Source: Noviherbaspirillum soli | Lineage (GTDB): Bacteria > Pseudomonadota > Gammaproteobacteria > Burkholderiales > Burkholderiaceae_D | Reading direction: 5' to 3' | NCBI RefSeq assembly: GCF_015352955.1 | Contig: NZ_JACYOX010000031.1 | Location: 1-64,000, forward strand | Length of the DNA stretch: 64,000 bases | Shown here: positions 58,760 to 64,000 of the stretch, piece after piece | Layout: each line of letters starts with the position of its first letter | How positions within the stretch are numbered: the stretch's first letter is position 1 | Program-made: the position numbers and the translations under genes | Notes under the pieces: generated by a model | What the model was told of the DNA's origin: nothing | Database searches by the model: none | The model's input: the letters and a program-made list of their open reading frames with translations, nothing else

Positions 58760-59345
58760 CGTGCGGCCAATGGATGAGAGACATCAGTCTGGCTGTCAGG
58801 GGCTCAGCAACAAATAAGTTGATCGATTTGGTCTGCATTCCGTTCGAGGTGATTTCATCGCTGTTCCGAACCTCCGCAGTGGAACGTCCGCCCGATTCAC
58901 GCTGATGAGGCTGAACGAGCGGTGCTCGAGTGGATTCCATTTTGAACATCCCCGGCGGATAGTGGCGCACCGTAATCGGCAAGACGGCAGTATCGCTGAG
59001 TGCCTGTAAGCATGCCTTCGATACACGCGGCGGGTAACTATGGGAGCCACCCGTATCGGCCAGGATCAATCAGCGATGCGAATTGCCATAGCGCTCCAGC
59101 CCCTCGACGAACCACCATTCGCCAGTCGCCTATGCGGCAAAGCCGGCCAAGCGGGGCGTGCAAGGCAATCCCCAACACAGACAAGTCCCTGATTGGCACT
59201 GAATTCATAAACGCGGTAGGGGATAGCCTGGCCAATTGCATCCTGCGGCCAATCATGCACCAGCACCGGCTCGGCTATTTGCACCAAGCGCTCCCTGCGT
59301 TTTCAAAATCGCCAATTAAGGCAATGCTGAATAAAGCAGGCGAGG
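58760..59345 (-). pseudogene. Decayed ISAzo13-family transposase (3' part)
   Basis: Reading 59345 to 58760 on the - strand, transposase pieces appear in several frames. In order these are LIGDFENAGSAW, then AEPVLVHDWPQDAIGQAIPYRVYEFSANQGLVCVG, then ILADTGGSHSYPPRV with ITVRHYPPG, then SKWNPLEHRSFSLISVNRADVPLRRF. This matches the usual order of ISAzo13 transposases (HDFP..GKAIPYGVYD, ADGGGSNGYR, SKWNxIEHRLFSFIS). At least three frame breaks and a missing N-terminal half show it is dead. No terminal repeats were identified. Confidence 0.72.
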
Positions 59346-59353
59346 GCCGCTCT

Positions 59354-59587
59354 TTACTTGTCGCGCAATCGGCTGGTGGACGCCTTCGGCCCATGATGGT
59401 AGGAAAGGAATGTAGCGCCCGCCGCAAAGCCCGCGAGGACAATGATTAATGGGTTAAAGCTCTTCTTTTTGCTCCGGCCTGCGGCACAGACACCTGTGAT
59501 CTGAAAATGGACGACTTGTTCGCCATAGTCCTGGATTGGAATTCTTTGGTGGTTCCAGAGCGCCGCGGGCATCTCTTCGCAGGCCAC
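59354..59587 (-). CDS. Doubtful small frame with one membrane segment
   Basis: A 77-codon frame has one hydrophobic segment (FNPLIIVLAGFAAGATFLSY) preceded by RSKKKS. There is no convincing Shine-Dalgarno and the upstream frame is broken by a stop near 59660. It may be the end of a broken gene interrupted by the transposon remnant. Confidence 0.25.
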   Translation of the reverse strand: MACEEMPAALWNHQRIPIQDYGEQVVHFQITGVCAAGRSKKKSFNPLIIVLAGFAAGATFLSYHHGPKASTSRLRDK

Positions 59588-60137
59588 AGATAGCTGCTTG
59601 GATTCCTGTTCTGATGAAGCATCGACGTCAGCATGTTGCTGAGTCGCTGCTCGCCGCTTTTATCCAAACGTTTGCTTGCCAGAATCGTATTTCAGCTTTA
59701 GTGGCATAACGGCAGTAGCGAGCACGCAAAGTCTGCCTGAAAGGAGACATGCCAAGCGGGGTTCCTAGAGAAACGTTGCTTGCAACCAAAGCAGTGGTGG
59801 TCCGTACGCAAATCATTGCGGGAATAGATTTTTGCATAAAGCTGGTATAGACACTTGCGAATGAGAGAAAGTTATTGCGATTGAAAATAAGCAAGATTAA
59901 GAAATGCGCTATTTCTGAAGATCATCCTGGGTGAATTCTTTGAAGCAAAAACGAGTGCATGAAATCAATCAGATTTCACGCACCTGTAACGCTGATTGAA
60001 CAGCTCTATTGCCGTGATAGGTTTTTATGTTTTGATGACGCTGCAGCAACTACCTATACTCGGTATGCCGTTGGAACCGACTGTCAGTCTTGTCCCTGCG
60101 GATATCCCATTCAAAATACAAAAAGGAAGACGACGCT
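59588..60137. other. Region upstream of the sugar dehydrogenase without a confident gene
   Basis: Short overlapping frames occur on the - strand (59628-59894) and + strand (59959-60189), none with recognisable motifs. The last 100 bases should carry the promoter and 5' UTR of the dehydrogenase gene. Confidence 0.45.
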
Positions 60138-61403
60138 ATGCGCTATATACGATTCGTTAGCTCCATGTTTTTGGCAACCGCCGGGGTAGTTGCTTCGGGT
60201 GCTGCCGCCGCGGCCGCTCCAAATCTGTCCGCTGCACCGGTCTTATCCAAGTTGACCAATCCCTGGGATATGGCCTTCTTGCCAGACGGCACGATGTTCT
60301 TCACTGAAAAGTGCAATGGTTTATCGGTACGATCCTCTTCAGGTACCGTTACCAAACTGCTGGGAATGAAGGATTCGAAGGATTACGATACAACGGCAGC
60401 CGACCTGTTTTGCGAAGGCCAAGCCGGCATGAATGGGGTAGCAGTTGATCCCGACTTTGCCAAAAACCGTTTTATATACGTGTATTCAGCTTCCAACATG
60501 ACGGCGCCCGGGACCAATCGTGTCATGCGTTTCGTCGTCAACGCAGACAATACCAAGGTTTCCGACCGCAAGGACATTGTCACTGACATCGCCTACAAGC
60601 CAGCAGCCAGCGACCATCCGTTCGGCGGGCCGGGCGCGCACAATGGCGGGCGCATCCGCTTCAGCCCTGGCGACGGATTCCTCTATGTAACCACAGGCGA
60701 CACCCACAACGGCGAAGTGCCACAAAGCCCGACCAAGATTGGCGGCAAGGTGCTGCGTATCGACCGCGAAGGCAACGCTGCCCCCGACAACGGTGCCCCA
60801 AAGGGGTTCGATCCGCGCATTTATACCTACGGCCATCGCAATCCGCAAGGCATTGCGTTCCGCCCAGGTACCAATCAGGCGGTGACGGCTGAAAACGGTC
60901 CGTGGCATAGCGATGAAGTCACGGTATTGAAAGCTGGCGGTAATGGCGGCTGGGATCCTCGACCGAATGTCAACGGCCGCAAAGACTGTCCGGATAATTA
61001 CTGCGGCTACAGTCCAAACCAGATGGGTGCAATGGATCCGAAAGAACGGGTGAAGTTTATGCCCATGACCGACTTGAAAGCGTATCCAAATGCGATGAAG
61101 ACGGCCTGGAACAACGACGGCCTGTCGCAAGGCCTGTCGTCGGGCGCTTTCCTTAGCGGCAAGCGGTGGAAGGACTGGGATGGCAAGATGATTGTGTCCT
61201 TCATGGGCATCGGCATTCACGGCACGCCAGTTGGCAACCGCCTGGACTTGCTTGATATCTCCAAGGATGGCACCTCTGCGAAGCGCACAACGATATCGCT
61301 GCCAATGCCTGCAGGACGCTTCCGCTCGGTGGTTCAAGGGCCCGATGGCAATCTCTATGTTGCCACCGACGAAGGCGAAATCTATAAGATGACCCCGAAA
61401 TAA
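60138..61403 (+). CDS. PQQ-dependent sugar (glucose/sorbosone-type) dehydrogenase
   Basis: This 421-aa secreted protein starts at ATG 60138, chosen because AAGGAAGA lies 10-17 bases upstream and a signal peptide follows (RYIRFVSSMFLATAGVVASGAAAAAA). The six-bladed GSDH fold is indicated by LTNPWDMAFLPDGTMFFTEK, GMNGVAVDPDFAKNRFIYVYSA, GPGAHNGGRIRFSPGDGFLYVTTGD, IYTYGHRNPQGIAFRPG, ENGPWHSDEV and RFRSVVQGPDGNLYVATDEGEIYKM. Such periplasmic enzymes oxidise aldoses with PQQ. No PQQ biosynthesis genes are in the window. The cytochrome c gene 167 bases downstream is the likely electron acceptor. Confidence 0.92.
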   Translation: MRYIRFVSSMFLATAGVVASGAAAAAAPNLSAAPVLSKLTNPWDMAFLPDGTMFFTEKCNGLSVRSSSGTVTKLLGMKDSKDYDTTAADLFCEGQAGMNGVAVDPDFAKNRFIYVYSASNMTAPGTNRVMRFVVNADNTKVSDRKDIVTDIAYKPAASDHPFGGPGAHNGGRIRFSPGDGFLYVTTGDTHNGEVPQSPTKIGGKVLRIDREGNAAPDNGAPKGFDPRIYTYGHRNPQGIAFRPGTNQAVTAENGPWHSDEVTVLKAGGNGGWDPRPNVNGRKDCPDNYCGYSPNQMGAMDPKERVKFMPMTDLKAYPNAMKTAWNNDGLSQGLSSGAFLSGKRWKDWDGKMIVSFMGIGIHGTPVGNRLDLLDISKDGTSAKRTTISLPMPAGRFRSVVQGPDGNLYVATDEGEIYKMTPK

Positions 61404-61570
61404 CCTCTGCAGGGCGCGATTTCCATTGAGATCGCGCCCTGGCGCAACGCTAGAGACCCAGCACTGCATGGGCTGTTTTCAATGCTGATAAACAGTACGT
61501 TAATTGGTAGATTTGTGCCCGCGTGCCGGCATTACAAGGTCGAAGACCATTTTTAAATAAGGATTAATGT

Positions 61571-61882
61571 ATGCGTAGAGTCTTGTCTGTATGCGTCACG
61601 ACGAGCTTCTTGTTTGCAGCAGGATCTGCAGTTGCAGACGCAGAGTTGTTCAAGAAATCCAACTGCATGGCGTGTCATGCCGTTGATCAAAAGCGATTTG
61701 GGCCATCTTTGAAGGACGTGGCCGCAAAATACAATGGCGATGCCACCGCGGTGGACAAGTTGGCCAAGAAGATCAAGGCTGGGGGCGCCGGGGTGTGGGG
61801 ACAGGCACCCATGCCTCCCCAACCACAAGTGTCCGAAGCAGACGCAACGAAACTGGCCGAATACGTCCTGGCAACCAAATAA
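61571..61882 (+). CDS. Small periplasmic cytochrome c (c551/c552 type)
   Basis: This 103-aa protein has a signal peptide (RRVLSVCVTTSFLFAAGSAVA) and one heme-binding CMACH. Distal Met ligand candidates lie in APMPPQPQVSEADATKLAEYVL, and KRFGPSLKDVAAKY is typical of class I c551/c552. It should accept electrons from the preceding sugar dehydrogenase and pass them to a terminal oxidase. Confidence 0.93.
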   Translation: MRRVLSVCVTTSFLFAAGSAVADAELFKKSNCMACHAVDQKRFGPSLKDVAAKYNGDATAVDKLAKKIKAGGAGVWGQAPMPPQPQVSEADATKLAEYVLATK

Positions 61883-62349
61883 GTTGGTGTAATGGCTTTG
61901 GAGGCGATCCACGGGCGTGATCAGACTGAACTTATGATTGGTGGTAACTATTGAGCGTCAGACTGTCAAGTCTCTTCATTTAAGCGCATAGTGCGATGCC
62001 ATGAGGTTTCGATCACTGATCCAAGCGCTCAGCGGCATCGCAAATGGCATCTGACTGGCGGTTTAACGCGAAAATCAACGACGGCCATGCCTTCGGCATT
62101 TTCACGGCCATCGCGGTTCCCTCTGCGCCTGGCGCTCCGACGCCAGTTAGTCTGAGTATTGAACCCCTTCTTCGGGGAAAGACGACTGTCCGCTACGAGT
62201 CGCGTCCGCTTCGGCGCCAGGCGCGTCCTGACCAAAAGCGGACGACCGGCCTTGCCGTTGAGTGTCTGTCGTGAAGATCCAGGAAACCAGCTTGTAACCC
62301 GGAACTGACGTACAAATCCCTTTGGGGCGGAGCGGCTCGGTTTCTTTTC
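61883..62349. other. 467-base region without a confident gene
   Basis: No protein-like frame or clear repeat was found. A few short dyads (for example GGCATGCC-like and GCGCCAGGCGC near 62214) are visible. It separates the cytochrome gene from the convergent TetR gene. Confidence 0.45.
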
Positions 62350-62907
62350 TCAATCTCCCAACCGCGCCAGCAGGCAGGTTAACGCATGCCGGTACTGTTC
62401 CCGCAGCAGGACGGCCCGCTGTGGGTTGGCTTGAGCGGAAATGATCGCCAGACCACTGCCATGCGCATGGTCGATTAATATATCCCGCCAGAGAACTGGC
62501 TCCGCCGTGAGCATGGCAAGCAGCGAGGTCAGGCGAGCGGTAATCAGTTGGACCGCGCCGGCAAACGCTTTAGGGTCGGCAAAAATTTCCAGAGTCAGTT
62601 GCGGATGCCTTCCGACGGCATCGTGATAACGGGTTAGCAGTTCCTGAATTTCAACGCAAGGGTTCGTCGGTACAGCGATTGCGCCCAGTACTTCGCCGTA
62701 GACCCGCTCTGCCAACGCCAGTAACAGTCCTGCACGATCGGCTACGTGGTGATAAAGACTCATTGGGGTAACATCCAACCGCGCGGCGAGGGATCGCATT
62801 GTCAACCCTTTTCCGCCGCCTTCATCCAGCAGTCGCAGCGCAGCGTCCAGGATTTCCTCTCGCATCACTCCCGTGCCTTGTACGGGACGGCCGCGCGCTC
62901 GCGTCAC
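62350..62907 (-). CDS. TetR-family transcriptional regulator
   Basis: This 185-aa protein starts at GTG 62907 (VTRARGRPVQGTGVMREEIL), overlapping the upstream gene's TGA as GTGA. The longer frame to 63252 is a shadow of that gene. It has a TetR helix-turn-helix (ILDAALRLLDEGGGKGLTMRSLAARLDVTPMSLYHHVADRAGLLLAL) and a helical ligand domain with the TetR_C pattern typical of antibiotic/dye sensors. Co-transcribed with the DHFR-like gene, it probably autoregulates through the palindrome at 63455-63473. Confidence 0.9.
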   Translation of the reverse strand: MTRARGRPVQGTGVMREEILDAALRLLDEGGGKGLTMRSLAARLDVTPMSLYHHVADRAGLLLALAERVYGEVLGAIAVPTNPCVEIQELLTRYHDAVGRHPQLTLEIFADPKAFAGAVQLITARLTSLLAMLTAEPVLWRDILIDHAHGSGLAIISAQANPQRAVLLREQYRHALTCLLARLGD

Positions 62908-63440
62908 CGGGAGATCCGGTAAGTGGATTGCACCAGGCCTGAAGGAAAGCTGCGACTGGAAACAAGTGCCAGATTCAAATCTTGCGGCAATGTGCCAAAC
63001 AACGATTTTCCAGCGCCGATCAGTACCGGCACCGTGGTAATCACCATGTCCTCGATCAGTCCGTTTCGCAGGAAAGACTGAACCAGCTGCCCCCCATCCA
63101 CATACACCTTCCGCACGTTCTGGCGCGCAAGTTCTTCCATCGTCTGTGATGGGGACAGGTTGGAGAATCGCACCTTTCCCTGCAGCGAGTCCGGCATTGG
63201 CGTGCCGGTTAGTTGTTTTGACAGAACGACGACCGGCAGATCGTAAGGCCAAATGTCGAACGATACGATTTTCTCATAGCTCCCTCTTCCCATCACGATG
63301 ACATCCTTGTCAATGATGAAATCGGCATAGCCGTGATCTTCCGCCGCGTCATCGCGCTCCATTAGCCAGCTCACGTCGCCGTCAGAACGCGCAATGAAGC
63401 CGTCCACGCTTATAGCAATAAAAACATGTGCTGTAATCAC
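62904..63440 (-). CDS. RibD C-terminal/dihydrofolate reductase-family protein
   Basis: This 178-aa protein has ITAHVFIAISVDGFIAR at the N-terminus, VIVMGRGSYEKI, LPVVVLSKQL, VRKVYVDGGQLVQSFLRNGLIEDMVITTVPVLIGAGKSLF and a RibD-like end. It binds NADPH but is not the housekeeping folate enzyme by motif. Members are often paired with TetR or sigma factors and have unknown substrates. It is first in a two-gene operon behind a 19-bp palindrome. Confidence 0.9.
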   Translation of the reverse strand: MITAHVFIAISVDGFIARSDGDVSWLMERDDAAEDHGYADFIIDKDVIVMGRGSYEKIVSFDIWPYDLPVVVLSKQLTGTPMPDSLQGKVRFSNLSPSQTMEELARQNVRKVYVDGGQLVQSFLRNGLIEDMVITTVPVLIGAGKSLFGTLPQDLNLALVSSRSFPSGLVQSTYRISR

Positions 63441-63454
63441 GTTCGCCCCAGCTT

Positions 63455-63473
63455 ATATATACAACGTATATAT
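63455..63473. promoter_or_regulatory. TetR-type operator
   Basis: ATATATAC-AAC-GTATATAT is a perfect 8-bp inverted repeat with a 3-base spacer, 15 bases before the DHFR-like ATG (63440). Its size and symmetry fit a TetR dimer site, and it probably overlaps the promoter. Confidence 0.7.
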
Positions 63474-63746
63474 TACAGATTTTTCAGCATCTCCGCGATG
63501 CGTCAACTCCAAGCGAAAAATCGGTGTTCTGACGCCTGCAAAGCCCTAGGATATTCAGTTTCGAATCAATGCGTGCGGGGTTCGGCGGTGGTCCACGTAG
63601 GGATACTGAGCCGGAACCGAATGTTTTCGCATAAGAAGGGACATCAGCCTTCCCGTACATTGCAGCGAAATCAATATAATGACTTTCCGGTTGAACCGAA
63701 GTAATCAATAGCTCTGGATCTTTTGATCTCCATTTTTAGTGCAGCT

Positions 63747-63773
63747 GACCGACTTCCATGGATGAAGTTGGTC
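63747..63773. promoter_or_regulatory. Dyad upstream of katG
   Basis: GACCGACTTC-CATGGAT-GAAGTTGGTC has 10-bp arms (9 of 10 paired) and ends 31 bases before the katG ATG. It contains T-N11-A (63754 and 63766), compatible with a LysR/OxyR-type protein, but the canonical OxyR ATAG spacing is not evident. A 5'-UTR hairpin is the alternative. Confidence 0.4.
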
Positions 63774-63803
63774 GTTGAAATTCATTCGTTAAAGGAACGT
63801 CCC

Positions 63804-64000
63804 ATGTCCGAAGAAGCGAAGTGCCCGGTCGCACACGAGAAAAAGCAAACCCGCACCAATGCACATTGGTGGCCAGATCAGTTGAACCTCAGCATGCTGC
63901 ACCAGCACGGAAAACTGGGTGATCCCATGCTTGAGGATTTTGATTACAAAAGAGAATTCGAAAAACTCGATCTGAAAGCTGTCATTGCAGATCTGCATGC
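63804..64000 (+). CDS. katG: Catalase-peroxidase, N-terminal part
   Basis: The frame runs off the window after 65 codons. It starts at ATG 63804 after AAAGGAA and reads KCPVAHEK, then [39 protein letters not shown]. This matches the KatG N-terminus (WWPNQLNLxxLHQxxxxxDPMGEDFxYxxEF). The catalytic heme residues lie beyond the window. Role: peroxide detoxification. Confidence 0.93.
   Translation, partial: MSEEAKCPVAHEKKQTRTNAHWWPDQLNLSMLHQHGKLGDPMLEDFDYKREFEKLDLKAVIADLH

Noticed and set aside
59000-59449. 149-codon + strand frame
   Set aside because: It is antisense to the decayed transposase, whose order of motifs is convincing on the - strand.
62908-63252. N-terminal extension of the TetR gene
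   Set aside because: It overlaps the DHFR-like gene; GTG 62907 gives the normal TetR length and a GTGA overlap.

Overview
The window reads as a high-GC betaproteobacterial chromosome, most likely Burkholderiales and plausibly Oxalobacteraceae (Herbaspirillum/Noviherbaspirillum-like). I infer this from the codon usage, three Bug/TctC-type solute receptors, a TRAP transporter, CaiB-type CoA transferases and the style of the dispersed repeats. No rRNA, tRNA or CRISPR was seen. The species assignment is inference.

Layout. 1-7.2 kb: a peptide-export locus. On the + strand are a parvulin PPIase, a C39-peptidase ABC exporter fused to two cyclic-nucleotide-binding-like domains, and a sigma54 activator overlapping it by ATGA. 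On the - strand are two small double-glycine-leader peptides and a PP2C phosphatase, preceded by a near-consensus sigma54 promoter. 7.4-14.8 kb: two small proteins, an acyl-CoA dehydrogenase, LysR, a DUF6544-like protein, a Bug receptor, an acyl-CoA ligase and a CarH/LitR-like MerR regulator with 11-bp operator repeats, divergent from a fasciclin gene. 15.7-23.3 kb: a membrane protein, TRAP DctM/DctQ/DctP and a fused 5-oxoprolinase/hydantoinase. 23.3-24.3 kb: two inverted copies of a structured repeat plus hexanucleotide microsatellites. 24.3-29.5 kb: GntR, a serine/alanine-glyoxylate aminotransferase and a FAD/Fe-S 2-hydroxyacid dehydrogenase. 29.6-34.6 kb: a c-di-GMP GGDEF/EAL sensor, a chemoreceptor and a small membrane protein. 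34.6-40.8 kb: a LacI regulator with a 16-bp palindromic operator and an aldarate-type operon (Bug receptor, UxaA/GarD dehydratase, aldehyde dehydrogenase, HpaI aldolase).

40.8-45.8 kb: an AT-richer island, flanked by debris, carrying a compact RiPP-like cluster. It encodes a 53-aa precursor peptide, a HExxH-type putative alpha-ketoglutarate peptide hydroxylase, an ABC transporter with an unusually short ATPase domain, and a JmjC/ROX-like oxygenase. I regard this as the most likely undescribed system in the window. 45.8-56.6 kb: ybhN and clsB, a BON lipoprotein, an MFS transporter, and a LysR-controlled catabolic operon (CaiB, HMG-CoA-lyase-like, LeuC, LeuD) with a divergent Bug receptor. 56.6-64 kb: repeats, an HD-GYP protein, a decayed ISAzo13-like transposase, a PQQ-type sugar dehydrogenase with a small cytochrome c, a TetR plus RibD/DHFR-like pair under a palindrome, and the start of katG.

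Working models. The first peptide locus looks like a closed circuit: the exporter operon encodes the activator that should fire the sigma54 promoter of the exporter's own cargo. The island cluster is organised as precursor, hydroxylase, exporter, second oxygenase. Both models come from motifs and gene order only.
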